From an uncultured Sphingomonadales bacterium (GTDB taxonomy: Bacteria > Pseudomonadota > Alphaproteobacteria > Sphingomonadales > Sphingomonadaceae): DNA of 7,776 nt. Location of the stretch: the NCBI GenBank assembly GCA_903911985.1, contig CAIWFP010000463.1, positions 1 to 7,776 of the forward strand. The letters run 5' to 3'. The translations under genes and the position numbers were made by a program. Of this stretch, positions 1-6,655 are shown one piece after another (positions within the stretch are counted from its first letter, which is position 1; every line of letters starts with the position of its first letter). Below the pieces are notes generated by a model. The model was not told the DNA's origin. It worked only from the letters and a program-made list of their open reading frames with translations, and ran no database searches.

Positions 1-660
1 ACTACGACGAAGCCCCAACACTCCTTAAATCACAACCTCAAATCTGTGCCATGGGTGCTGACGGGGGACAGCCCCCGCGATGCCGCGGCGCTTCGCCAGC
101 ATCTCCTCGATGGCCTGCCGGACTATGTCCGCTTCTGGGCGCATTTCAATGACAAGTGGTTTGGCGGCCTCAAACCAAATGTGCCGGTTGGCCCCGTCGC
201 GCGTGACGGCAATTGGGGCTATCTGGCTGCGGCCCGTTACGTGCTTGGGCCTGACGAGGCTGTCGTCATCACCACGACTCGGGGCGGTGCCCGATACACC
301 GGCATTCAGGTTACTGACGCATGGGCAATCGCACCCGACAGTTCACAGCATCAGGCCAGCGTCAACGTGTCCCAGGCGGTTGCCAACCCCTCTGGCAGCT
401 ATACCTATGTTCTCGCCCCGCAGGACCCCGGGGTAGCCAACTGGGTCGACACAGCGGGAATTCATGACGGTTATGTCCTGATGCGCTGGCAGGGGTTTGA
501 CCCAGGCGCGACGGGGGCTGGACCGCTACGCGATTTTCGCGTCGTCAAACTGGGCGACCTGAAGGCGGTTCTGCCGGTCACGACCCTATTTGTATCCCCG
601 GCGGAGCGGGCCCGCGCGATCGCTGCACGTGCTGCTGCTTATAAACGGCGGCTAGAGTAA
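1..660 (+). CDS. DUF1214-like protein, C-terminal part (5' end outside window)
   Basis: The frame is open from base 1 to the TAA at 658-660, giving 219 visible residues. A GTG at 46 could serve as a start, but no ribosome binding site precedes it and the frame is open upstream, so the gene most likely begins outside the window. The visible part matches the C-terminal pattern of DUF1214-type proteins: a segment reading YVLGPDEAVVI, then RYTGIQVTDAW, a serine/asparagine patch, DPGVANWVDTAG followed by GYVLMRWQGF, and a closing basic helix with VSPAERARAIAARAA. In this family the PGVPNW-DTAG-G-LRWQ signature is typical. The biochemical role of these proteins is not established. I see no signal peptide or membrane segment in the visible part. 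In actinobacteria and sphingomonads such genes often lie near sulfotransferases, which fits the remnant found downstream at 864-1064. Family assignment is by recalled signature, not by search. Confidence 0.75.
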   Translation, partial: TTTKPQHSLNHNLKSVPWVLTGDSPRDAAALRQHLLDGLPDYVRFWAHFNDKWFGGLKPNVPVGPVARDGNWGYLAAARYVLGPDEAVVITTTRGGARYTGIQVTDAWAIAPDSSQHQASVNVSQAVANPSGSYTYVLAPQDPGVANWVDTAGIHDGYVLMRWQGFDPGATGAGPLRDFRVVKLGDLKAVLPVTTLFVSPAERARAIAARAAAYKRRLE

Positions 661-769
661 ATCCCTCGTCCGCCGTGAAGAAATGTGTCGCCAACAGATT
701 GAGCATCCGTGGGGTACCGGGAAACTTTATCGGCTGATCGTCTGCCCGCCAGCAAACGCTCATAGGCCG

Positions 770-829
770 CGCATTCGGCCCCAGCGCATTCGGCCCCAAC
801 GCATTCGGCCAAAGCGCAGTCGGCCAACA
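770..829. repeat. Tandem repeat, 4 units of 15 bp
   Basis: Four consecutive 15-base units occupy 770-784, 785-799, 800-814 and 815-829. The core of each is CGCATTCGGCC followed by a variable four-base tail (CCAG, CCAA, AAAG); the fourth unit has CGCAGTCGGCC and ends AACA. The first two units differ by one base and divergence grows toward the right end, as expected for slippage copying followed by drift. The period is a multiple of three, so every frame reads a five-residue repeat: RIRPQ-like on the plus strand, GAECA- or LGPNA-like on the minus strand. None of these frames lies in a credible gene. Confidence 0.85.
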
Positions 830-863
830 TGGAGAGCGCAAGAAGCTGCGCTGCGCGGACTGA

Positions 864-1064
864 GGGATCCAGCCCATCGGTCCGCGCAGCCGGGCCTATT
901 CCCATCCGATGCAGGGTGTCCGCGCGGTCTATGGCCGGTTTGACATGCCGCCAACCGACGAGGTTGTCGCTGCGATGACGACATGGCAACCACAACATGG
1001 GCCCCGATGCGAGGTCTCGCCCCGGTTATTCCCCCCGATTCAATTCGCCCGGGAAACGCTGTAG
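864..1064 (+). pseudogene. Remnant resembling a sulfotransferase C-terminus
   Basis: The frame between the TGA at 861-863 and the TAG at 1062-1064 encodes about 66 residues without a start or ribosome binding site. It contains HPMQGVRAVYGRFDMPP followed by TDEVVAAMTTWQPQHG. This resembles the end of Sulfotransfer_3-type bacterial sulfotransferases, where a DPM-type segment leads to a helix (IYARFGL), an alternating S/T-DE--AM helix ending in W, and a KHG---Y--E-FGL tail. After the HG near 1000 the expected tail is better matched in the neighbouring frame (GYSPRFNS), suggesting a second indel. The upstream PAPS-binding part of such an enzyme is not recognisable in 661-863, so the gene is a fragment. 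It lies beside the DUF1214-like gene, a common pairing. The assignment is from memory of the family pattern and is tentative. Confidence 0.4.
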
Positions 1065-1185
1065 ATTGACAGCCCCTCATCCCATCGCGCCACCGGCTGG
1101 CCGCAAGCACCAATTTTTTGACCGAACCGCGACGCTTTGTCACTCCTGCCAAAGCGATAGTCCGCAAGTTTTCGGACGTTTCGCC

Positions 1186-1204
1186 TATCAGATATGCGCT
1201 GATA
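1186..1204. promoter_or_regulatory. Palindrome upstream of the LuxE-like gene, possible operator
   Basis: TATCAG at 1186-1191 and CTGATA at 1199-1204 are exact inverted repeats separated by seven bases. The element ends 18 bases before the chosen ATG at 1223 and just before the ribosome binding site. Its position and symmetry fit a dimeric repressor site or a small 5'-UTR hairpin. No regulator gene is visible in the window to pair with it, and a six-base arm can arise by chance. Confidence 0.3.
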
Positions 1205-1209
1205 TCGAC

Positions 1210-1215
1210 GAGAGG
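1210..1215 (+). promoter_or_regulatory. Ribosome binding site for the first LuxE-like gene
   Basis: GAGAGG lies seven bases before the ATG at 1223. It decides the start: the same frame is open further upstream and has a TTG at 1118, but that codon has no Shine-Dalgarno sequence and the extra 35 residues do not resemble the family. Confidence 0.65.
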
Positions 1216-1222
1216 GTGCGCA

Positions 1223-2581
1223 ATGCGGGCGGTGGATGAACTGATTGCCTATGCCAAGACCGCGGACCCGTTCCGCGGCGCACCCGACAATCTCGCCGCC
1301 CTGCAGATGGAAGCCGTCCGCGAGCGTTTTGCCGAGCGCCGCCAGCAGATCAAGGTGCTGGACAAGCGCGCGCGGGAAATGGGGGTCAACCAGATCGAAA
1401 CGCTGGAGGATCTTGTTCCCCTGCTGTTCGCCCACACCAACTACAAGAGCTATCCCGAGGCATTCGTCGATAGCGGCAAGTGGCAGCATATGAACATGTG
1501 GCTCGGCACGCTCTCGACCTATCCGACTTCCAATATCGACGTCTCGAATGTCGGGGATGTTGATGACTGGATCGACGCCTGCCACGCCGCCGGCCATTAT
1601 ATCTACGCCTCGAGCGGCACCTCGGGGAAATCGTCGTTCCTCAATCAAACGATGCGGGACCGCGACTGTTGCATACCCGCCTGCCTCGCCGCGTTCGACC
1701 TTTCGACGCCGGGATTCAAGCCCGCTCATGACCGGGCGGTGTTCACCATGATGCCGACCAGGGGCACGCACAAGATGACCGAGGTCAGCACGCGTCATTT
1801 CGAACGCTGGGCCGCGCCCGGCAAGCTGTTCCGGCTGAGCAACGATCCGATCCGCGCGATGGACGCGATGCGTCCCGCGCAGCTGCGCCGCCTGCTGGCC
1901 GTCGGCAAGGTCGGCCCCTCCGAGATCGCCGCCTATGAGGATCAGGTCGCCGGTCGTCAGGCGCGCCGTGCCGGGGAGTTCGATAGCTGGATCGACAAGA
2001 TCGTCGCGCATCGCCATGGGCCGATCTATCTCGGCGCGATGTGGGGGGTGTTGTGGCAGCTGGTCGAGGCCCTGCGCGCGCGCGGGATCACCGACGGGGA
2101 CTTCCACCCCGAAATGATCATGTCCACCGGCGGTGGCACCAAGGGCGCGAAGGTTCCGCCCGATTACAAGGAACAGATCACCCGCTTTTTCGGCGTGACC
2201 AAAGATCGCCTGTCAAACAGCTATGCAATGGTTGAAATGAGCGGGTTCTGCGCCCTGATCCAGCCGCATGATGTCTATGCCACACCCCCCTGGCTGGTGC
2301 CGCTGATCCTCGACAAGGCTGGCGAGAAGCTGCTCAACCCGGCCGATCACAAGGGCATTGTCGAAGGCCGCATGGCGTTCTTCGACATCCTTGCGGACGG
2401 TCGATGGGGCGGAATTATTTCGGGCGACAAGGTCGTGGTCGAGTTCGGCTCGAACCTCGATGGCGTAAAAACCCCGATCGTCCGCTCGATCAATCGCTAT
2501 CAGGATCTGGAAGAGGGCGAGGACAAGCTGACCTGCGCCGGATCGATCGATTCCTACGTCCGTGGCTCCATCACCGCCTGA
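1223..2581 (+). CDS. LuxE/PaaK-like acyl-activating enzyme (acyl-protein synthetase type), copy 1
   Basis: This 452-residue protein belongs to the adenylate-forming superfamily, near LuxE and phenylacetate-CoA ligase. Visible motifs are the phosphate-binding loop YASSGTSGKSSF (residues 128-139), the STGGGTKGAKVPP segment (301-313), the SYAMVEMSG motif (333-341, the counterpart of YG-TE) and SGD (400-402). A cysteine sits 14 residues from the end in KLTCAG (C438). In bacterial LuxE the activated acyl group is passed from acyl-AMP to a cysteine near the C-terminus, and the position here fits. The likely reaction is ATP-dependent activation of a carboxylic acid and its delivery to the LuxC-like partner encoded 17 bases downstream. 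Unlike copy 2, it lacks the CTCGR motif between SGD and the final cysteine; the stretch here is GSNLDGVKTP. Classical LuxE is around 370 residues, so this form is longer at its N-terminus. It could instead be a CoA ligase. The substrate is unknown. Confidence 0.8.
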   Translation: MRAVDELIAYAKTADPFRGAPDNLAALQMEAVRERFAERRQQIKVLDKRAREMGVNQIETLEDLVPLLFAHTNYKSYPEAFVDSGKWQHMNMWLGTLSTYPTSNIDVSNVGDVDDWIDACHAAGHYIYASSGTSGKSSFLNQTMRDRDCCIPACLAAFDLSTPGFKPAHDRAVFTMMPTRGTHKMTEVSTRHFERWAAPGKLFRLSNDPIRAMDAMRPAQLRRLLAVGKVGPSEIAAYEDQVAGRQARRAGEFDSWIDKIVAHRHGPIYLGAMWGVLWQLVEALRARGITDGDFHPEMIMSTGGGTKGAKVPPDYKEQITRFFGVTKDRLSNSYAMVEMSGFCALIQPHDVYATPPWLVPLILDKAGEKLLNPADHKGIVEGRMAFFDILADGRWGGIISGDKVVVEFGSNLDGVKTPIVRSINRYQDLEEGEDKLTCAGSIDSYVRGSITA

Positions 2582-2584
2582 ACC

Positions 2585-2593
2585 GGAAGGAAG
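2585..2593 (+). promoter_or_regulatory. Ribosome binding site for the first LuxC-like gene
   Basis: GGAAGGAAG ends five bases before the ATG at 2599, in the 17-base gap after the LuxE-like stop. It supports this ATG over the longer open frame that extends upstream into the LuxE-like gene. Confidence 0.75.
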
Positions 2594-2598
2594 CGCCC

Positions 2599-3975
2599 AT
2601 GCTGCAGGAATCCATCGCGGGCGGACACACTCTGGTCCCCCATGTCATCAAGGGCGAGACGATCCTTGACGCCCGGGTCGAGCACAAGTCACGCGCCACC
2701 GGCGATAGGGTGATGACCCCGGCGATCGACCTCGACACATTGATCTGGCCGCGCCGCGAACCCGGCCCCGCGTTTGACACCCCCATCGCGGAGATTGTCG
2801 ACTTCCTCGCCGAAGTCGGCAAGGCACTGGATTTTGATCGCAATGTCCATCTCCGGGAGGCGGCGATCCGCAACCTGCGCTGCAACAACCTTGGCGCGCG
2901 CATCCTTGAAAATTGCTACCGCGACATCGCCAGCTTTTTCGATCGCGAGGCGGTGATCGCCGAGGCGGAAGCCTCGCTCGGCCCGCTCGGCCAGATCGAT
3001 GGCTGGCAGCGGCGCGAGATTCGCGGCAACGCGCTGTCGATCCGCGCCTTTCCGCCGCGCGTTGTGCATATTCTGGCCGGCAATGCGCCGGTGGTGCCGC
3101 CGATCACCATCGTGCGCGGCGCGCTGTCCAAAGGGGTGCATCTGCTTAAGATGCCATCGAACGACATGTTCACCGCGACGGCCCTGTTGCGCACCATGGC
3201 CGACGTTGGCCCCAATCATCCGGTGACGCGCTCGTTTTCGGCGGCCTATTGGCGCGGCGGCGACGCGACAATCGAGGGCAATGTTTTCCGCTCCCAATAT
3301 TATGACAAGCTCGTGGTCTGGGGCGGTGATGCCGCGGTGCGCCACGCGATGAAATATGCCGCACCCGGTTTCGAAATCATCTCGTTCGACCCCAAGGTGT
3401 CGATCTCGCTGATCGGCCACGAGGCCTTTTCGGGCGGAGACAGCCTCGATGATATCGCCATCCGCGCTGCCGCCGATGTCGTGGCCTTCAACCAGGATGC
3501 CTGCAGTTGCGCCCGCTTCCAGTTCGTCGAGGGGACAAGCGATCAGGTGGATGCCTATTGCGCGGCACTGGTCGCCGCGATGGGCCGCGAGACGCGCTAT
3601 GGCGCGGGCGAGGACGGTCCGGTGCCGCCCGCGCCGGTGCTGGAGGAGATCGACATGCTGGGTATGCTCGAGCCGGTTTATCGCGTGTTCGGCCAGCCCG
3701 ACGGGCGCGGCATGGTGATCCGCTCGACCGAGCCGGTGGCGTTCAACCCCGGGGGCAAGCTGGTCAATGTGGTCGAGGTGCCGACGCTCGCCGATGCCTT
3801 GCGGCATGTCACCGTCGCCACCCAGTCGGTTGGCGTCTATCCGCCCGGGCGGATTGCCAAATGCGGGATGCGCTATCTTCCGCCGGGGCACAGCGGATCG
3901 TCGGGCTTGGCAATATCAATGCCGGAAAGTTTGGCGGCACGCCCCATGATGGCGGCTGGCCACTGCATCGCATGA
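2599..3975 (+). CDS. LuxC-like acyl reductase, copy 1, with frameshifted C-terminus
   Basis: As written the frame gives 458 residues. It matches the LuxC acyl-CoA/acyl-protein reductase family (PF05893, aldehyde dehydrogenase superfamily), which takes an activated acyl group onto a cysteine and reduces it with NADPH to an aldehyde. Visible landmarks are VHILAGNAPVVPP (156-168), KMPSNDMFTATALLRTM (184-200), AYWRGGD (216-222) and the catalytic-cysteine segment FNQDACSCAR (297-306, C302). Through residue 421 it tracks the second LuxC-like protein of this window without disruption. From 3862 onward the as-written frame (CGMRYLPPGHSG...) no longer resembles the family. The -1 frame starting at 3861 restores a match through to a stop at 3998, giving a 466-residue repaired protein. 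The active site lies before the break, so the shift costs only the last 45 residues or so. Whether the gene is broken or the base is a sequencing error cannot be told here. It is the second gene of the operon. Confidence 0.8.
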   Translation: MLQESIAGGHTLVPHVIKGETILDARVEHKSRATGDRVMTPAIDLDTLIWPRREPGPAFDTPIAEIVDFLAEVGKALDFDRNVHLREAAIRNLRCNNLGARILENCYRDIASFFDREAVIAEAEASLGPLGQIDGWQRREIRGNALSIRAFPPRVVHILAGNAPVVPPITIVRGALSKGVHLLKMPSNDMFTATALLRTMADVGPNHPVTRSFSAAYWRGGDATIEGNVFRSQYYDKLVVWGGDAAVRHAMKYAAPGFEIISFDPKVSISLIGHEAFSGGDSLDDIAIRAAADVVAFNQDACSCARFQFVEGTSDQVDAYCAALVAAMGRETRYGAGEDGPVPPAPVLEEIDMLGMLEPVYRVFGQPDGRGMVIRSTEPVAFNPGGKLVNVVEVPTLADALRHVTVATQSVGVYPPGRIAKCGMRYLPPGHSGSSGLAISMPESLAARPMMAAGHCIA

Positions 3976-3998
3976 TGCACTGGGTTGTGACCGAATAA
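3861..3998 (+). other. Displaced C-terminal end of LuxC-like copy 1 (after a -1 shift)
   Basis: Read from 3861 this frame gives 45 residues: MRDALSSAGAQRIVGLG, then a glycine-rich stretch, then LHRMMHWVVTE and TAA at 3996-3998. The second LuxC-like protein reads LRDRLAFQGAQRLVSLG and VRRMVKWVTEE at the same place. Joining residue 421 (AAA codon at 3859-3861) to this frame aligns GVYPPGRIAKMRDAL with GIFPEELKEALRDRL without a gap. The simplest cause is loss of one A from an AAAA run. The restored stop at 3998 leaves 19 bases to the next ATG, normal operon spacing. Confidence 0.85.
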
Positions 3999-4007
3999 TC
4001 GCACGAC

Positions 4008-4013
4008 AGGAAA
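4008..4013 (+). promoter_or_regulatory. Ribosome binding site for the aldo/keto reductase
   Basis: AGGAAA lies four bases before the ATG at 4018, between the restored LuxC-like stop and the aldo/keto reductase, and supports this start. Confidence 0.65.
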
Positions 4014-4017
4014 CAAT

Positions 4018-5073
4018 ATGACCGCTCCGCTATCACTCGACAGCTATCGCATGCTCGGCCGATCAGGCCTGAAGGTTTCGCCCCTGTGTCTGGGAACAAT
4101 GACTTTCGGCGAAACCTGGGGCGCCGAGGAGGCTGAATCCCGCCGCATCTTTGACGCCTATGTCGATCGCGGCGGCAATTTCATCGACACCGCCGGATAT
4201 TATGCCCAAGGCCGTTCGGAGGAACTGACCGGAAAATTCGCGGCCGCCAAGCGCGATCGTCTGGTTCTGTCGACCAAATATTCGCTGCCCACCGGCAAGG
4301 GCGATCCCAATGCGGCAGGCAACAGCCGCAAATCCATGGTCCGCTCGGTCGAGGACAGCCTCAGGCGGCTGCGGACCGACCATATCGATCTGCTCTTCCT
4401 GCACGTATGGGACGATACCACCCCCGCCGACGAGATCCTGCGCGGCTTTGACGATCTCGTTCGTCAGGGCAAAATCCTCTATATCGGCATTTCCGATACG
4501 CCCGCCTGGCAGGTTGCGCGTCTCCAGACCATCGCCGAATTGCGCGGCTGGACCCAGCTTGCCGCACTTCAGGTGGAATATAGCCTGCTCCAGCGCACCA
4601 CCGAGCGTGATCTGCTGCCCGCGGCCAAGGCACTCGGGCTTGGCGTCATGCCATGGTCGCCGCTGGCCAGCGGGTTGTTGTCGGGCAAATACGCCACCGG
4701 AGCGCAAGCTCCGGCCGATCCCGATGGTGGTCGCGGCCCGATGTTAAACGCGGTTGGCCGGGTAAACCCTGCAACGGTCGCGGTTGCCGATGCGGTAAAG
4801 GCCGTTGCCAGCGGGATCGGCGCCAGCTCGGCACAGGTGGCACTGGCCTGGACACTCGTTGATCCGGTCGTCACCGCACCGGTGATCGGCGCGCGAACCC
4901 TGCGCCAGTTCGAGGATAATGTCGGGGCACTGGATCTGGTGTTGAACGCGGAGCATCTCGCCGCGCTTGATAACGCCAGCCGCATCGAACTCGGCTTCCC
5001 GCATGATTTCCTGCAATATGATTTCGTTGTGGCAGGGCTGGCTGGTTATGCCAGTGTGCGGCCTCGCGGTTGA
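4018..5073 (+). CDS. Aldo/keto reductase
   Basis: A complete 351-residue member of the aldo/keto reductase superfamily, a cytoplasmic NAD(P)H-dependent (beta/alpha)8-barrel enzyme that interconverts carbonyls and alcohols. The N-terminus RMLGRSGLKVSPLCLGTMTFG (residues 11-31) is the typical first strand. The catalytic tetrad appears complete: D57 in NFIDTAG, Y62 (or Y61) in YYAQGRSEEL, K87 in LSTKYS and H129 in LFLHVWDDTTP. The IGISD (156-160), QVEYSLLQR (185-193) and PWSPLASGLLSGKY (212-225) segments match the substrate and cofactor regions, and PVIGARTLRQFEDNVGAL near the C-terminus is the usual nicotinamide-cofactor phosphate-binding region. Family length is about 320-350. As the third gene of the operon, it could reduce the aldehyde made by the LuxC-like enzyme to an alcohol, or act on another carbonyl of the same pathway. 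The specificity is not readable from sequence. Confidence 0.93.
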   Translation: MTAPLSLDSYRMLGRSGLKVSPLCLGTMTFGETWGAEEAESRRIFDAYVDRGGNFIDTAGYYAQGRSEELTGKFAAAKRDRLVLSTKYSLPTGKGDPNAAGNSRKSMVRSVEDSLRRLRTDHIDLLFLHVWDDTTPADEILRGFDDLVRQGKILYIGISDTPAWQVARLQTIAELRGWTQLAALQVEYSLLQRTTERDLLPAAKALGLGVMPWSPLASGLLSGKYATGAQAPADPDGGRGPMLNAVGRVNPATVAVADAVKAVASGIGASSAQVALAWTLVDPVVTAPVIGARTLRQFEDNVGALDLVLNAEHLAALDNASRIELGFPHDFLQYDFVVAGLAGYASVRPRG

Positions 5074-5080
5074 TCCGTCA

Positions 5081-5111
5081 GGGGGGCTGGCATGTCGTGC
5101 TGGCGCCCCCC
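5081..5111. terminator. GC-rich hairpin between convergent operons, possible terminator
   Basis: GGGGGGC at 5081-5087 pairs with GCCCCCC at 5105-5111 to give a seven-base-pair stem, and the 17-base loop can pair further through GCA and TGC. It begins eight bases after the aldo/keto reductase stop, in the 118-bp gap between two converging gene sets, where a two-way terminator would be expected. There is no T-run on either side, so it is not a classical intrinsic terminator. The rest of the gap is pyrimidine-rich on the plus strand and contains no gene I can support. Confidence 0.35.
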
Positions 5112-5191
5112 AAGCGCCCTTCCGCCACTTCCCCTTCCACCAGTCGCCCTTGGCCCAAAGGCGGTCATGGCGCCGCGCATAGCCAGCGCGA

Positions 5192-6649
5192 TTACCCCGC
5201 CAGCGCATCCAGCATCGCGCCATCGGCGGTTTCCTCGGTTACCCACTTGACCATGCGCCGCACCGGTTCGATCGCGTCCTGCTTTTCCATGTTGTGCTGC
5301 ATCGTCGCCGCCCCGCCCAGCGATACCAGCCGCTGTGCGCCCTGAAATGCCAGCCGGTCGCGCAAGGCTTCCTTAAGTTCCTCGGGGAAGATGCCAATGG
5401 TCTGGGTATAGGCGTTGACCGAGCGAACCGCGGCCTCAAACGAATCAATCGGCACAATATTGCCGACACGGCACGCCAGCATCCGCGAGAAATCGACCGG
5501 ATACTCCTCCTGGCTGACGATCAGCGCGCCTTCGTTGCGCTTGCCGCCGAACACGCGATATTCCTCATCCTGCAGACGCGCGGCGTCAATCTCGGCCTTG
5601 AGCGTCTGGTCGAACGCCTTGTGCGGCGTGCTCAGATGCGGCGGCAGCATCTGGAGCGCGGCGAAGGTCAGCTCGCCAAGTTTGTTGGCCCGGGCGATGC
5701 CATCCTCGTCGGTTCCGGATTCAACGTATATCACCCGCGCGCTCACGCAGCCTTCCTGATTTTGCGCGCCAATGTCGAGCGCCAGCCGCCGCGCCACCGA
5801 ACGCAGCGTCGCCTCGTCGGCAAAGGCCTGCCTGCCGATGATCGTGCCGCTCATCTTGGGGTCCTGGGTGATGAGATCGATGCCCGGCTGGAGATATCTG
5901 GTGATGTGTTTGACCGAATCGAACCCGCCCCAGGCGATGATCTTTTCGACGCCGCGCGGGTCGTAAATCGCCCGCTCGACCGCCTCGTCACCCCCCTTCC
6001 AGTAGGCCACCGAGATATGCCGGGTGATGGGATGGTCGGGCGCCATCTCGACCATGGTGCGCACCAGCGCGACCGCTGTCAGCGGATCGTTCGACGGCAG
6101 CTTGATCACCGCGTCCGAGCGGGTCAGGGCATTGCGGATGACGGTCAGGATGCTGACGATCGGCGCATTGCCGGCGATGACATGGATGGCACGCGCGCCA
6201 AAGGCCCGGGTCCGCGCGGTAAGGCCGGGAAAGCGGCTCGGCCCCTGATCGACCCAGCCCTCGAGATAGTCGACCCCGCAGCTGCGCTCGACCATGCCAC
6301 GCATGTCATCCCGGTCAAACATCGCGCCAAGTTGCGCATAGTGGAACCGCAGGATGCTCTCGGACAGGCCCGAGGTGACGCAGGACAGGCGGAATGCCTC
6401 GCGCACATGGCGGTTGGTTTCGAAATCGAGACGCCTGCCGAGTTCCACGAGATAATCGAGAATCTCCTCGAAGCTGATCGCATAGAGATCGGCCATCCCC
6501 GACGGGGTGCGCAGCGTCAGCCTGCCGATATGCCCGGCAATATCCGGAGCGCGGAAGCTGATACCGCCCCGCCGCCCGCCGTGTTCGACCCTGGCATCGT
6601 CGATAATCTCGCCGCGAATGATCAGCGGTACGCGAAATTCGTCTGACAT
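5192..6649 (-). CDS. LuxC-like acyl reductase, copy 2
   Basis: This intact 485-residue protein is a second LuxC-type reductase (PF05893). It would reduce an enzyme-bound or CoA-bound acyl group to an aldehyde with NADPH. Landmarks are IHVIAGNAPIVSILTVIRNA (155-174), VIKLPSNDPLTAVALVRTM (181-199), AYWKGGD (215-221) and the catalytic-cysteine segment AQNQEGCVSAR (295-305, C301). The C-terminus RMVKWVTEE (465-473) is conserved with the displaced end of copy 1. In the segment from IHVIAGN to YWKGGD the two copies are about half identical by eye, so this is an old divergence rather than a recent duplication. Both share an N-terminal pattern (RGEIIDDARVEH here, KGETILDARVEH in copy 1). The ATG at 6649 is chosen because GAAGGA (minus strand, 6661-6656) precedes it by six bases. 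The frame is open a further 44 codons upstream, but that part overlaps the LuxE-like gene and is not family-like. Only 10 bases separate it from the upstream LuxE-like stop. Confidence 0.9.
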   Translation of the reverse strand: MSDEFRVPLIIRGEIIDDARVEHGGRRGGISFRAPDIAGHIGRLTLRTPSGMADLYAISFEEILDYLVELGRRLDFETNRHVREAFRLSCVTSGLSESILRFHYAQLGAMFDRDDMRGMVERSCGVDYLEGWVDQGPSRFPGLTARTRAFGARAIHVIAGNAPIVSILTVIRNALTRSDAVIKLPSNDPLTAVALVRTMVEMAPDHPITRHISVAYWKGGDEAVERAIYDPRGVEKIIAWGGFDSVKHITRYLQPGIDLITQDPKMSGTIIGRQAFADEATLRSVARRLALDIGAQNQEGCVSARVIYVESGTDEDGIARANKLGELTFAALQMLPPHLSTPHKAFDQTLKAEIDAARLQDEEYRVFGGKRNEGALIVSQEEYPVDFSRMLACRVGNIVPIDSFEAAVRSVNAYTQTIGIFPEELKEALRDRLAFQGAQRLVSLGGAATMQHNMEKQDAIEPVRRMVKWVTEETADGAMLDALAG

Positions 6650-6655
6650 CGCCGA

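Larger units (their letters stand above)
661..1222. other. 562-bp region without an intact gene
   Basis: No frame here combines a good start, a ribosome binding site and a recognisable product. The stretch contains a four-unit 15-bp tandem repeat, a fragment resembling the C-terminus of a sulfotransferase, and a short palindrome close to the next gene. It looks like a decayed gene followed by the upstream region of the LuxE-LuxC-aldo/keto reductase operon. The operon promoter should lie in the last 150 or so bases, but I could not find a convincing -35/-10 pair. Confidence 0.6.

Noticed and set aside
46..660. A complete small gene starting at the GTG at 46
   Set aside because: The frame is open to base 1, no ribosome binding site precedes the GTG, and the residues correspond only to the C-terminal part of the family.
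770..829. A CRISPR array
   Set aside because: The units are 15 bp and directly abutting, with no spacers and no cas genes in view.
1066..1071. TTGACA as a -35 box for the operon
   Set aside because: No AT-rich -10 sequence occurs 16-18 bases downstream; that stretch is GC-rich.
1118..1222. A longer LuxE-like protein starting at the TTG at 1118
   Set aside because: No ribosome binding site precedes it and the added residues do not look like the family. The ATG at 1223 has GAGAGG at good spacing.
1040..2107. A 355-codon minus-strand frame across the first LuxE-like gene and its upstream region
   Set aside because: It overlaps well-supported coding sequence on the other strand and has no recognisable domain.
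2689..3891. A 400-codon open frame on the minus strand opposite the first LuxC-like gene
   Set aside because: Same shadow pattern: histidine- and arginine-rich product with no motifs, while the plus strand is clearly coding.
5105..5160. A second tandem repeat or small tryptophan- and lysine-rich peptide gene in the convergent gap (CGCCCTT at 5115 and 5145)
   Set aside because: The units are too irregular to define a period, and the minus-strand KG-W peptide has no supported start or ribosome binding site.
5294..6646. A 450-codon open frame on the plus strand opposite the second LuxC-like gene
   Set aside because: It is a high-GC codon-phase shadow. Its product is rich in R, A, D and H without any family motif, and the opposite strand has a complete LuxC-like protein.
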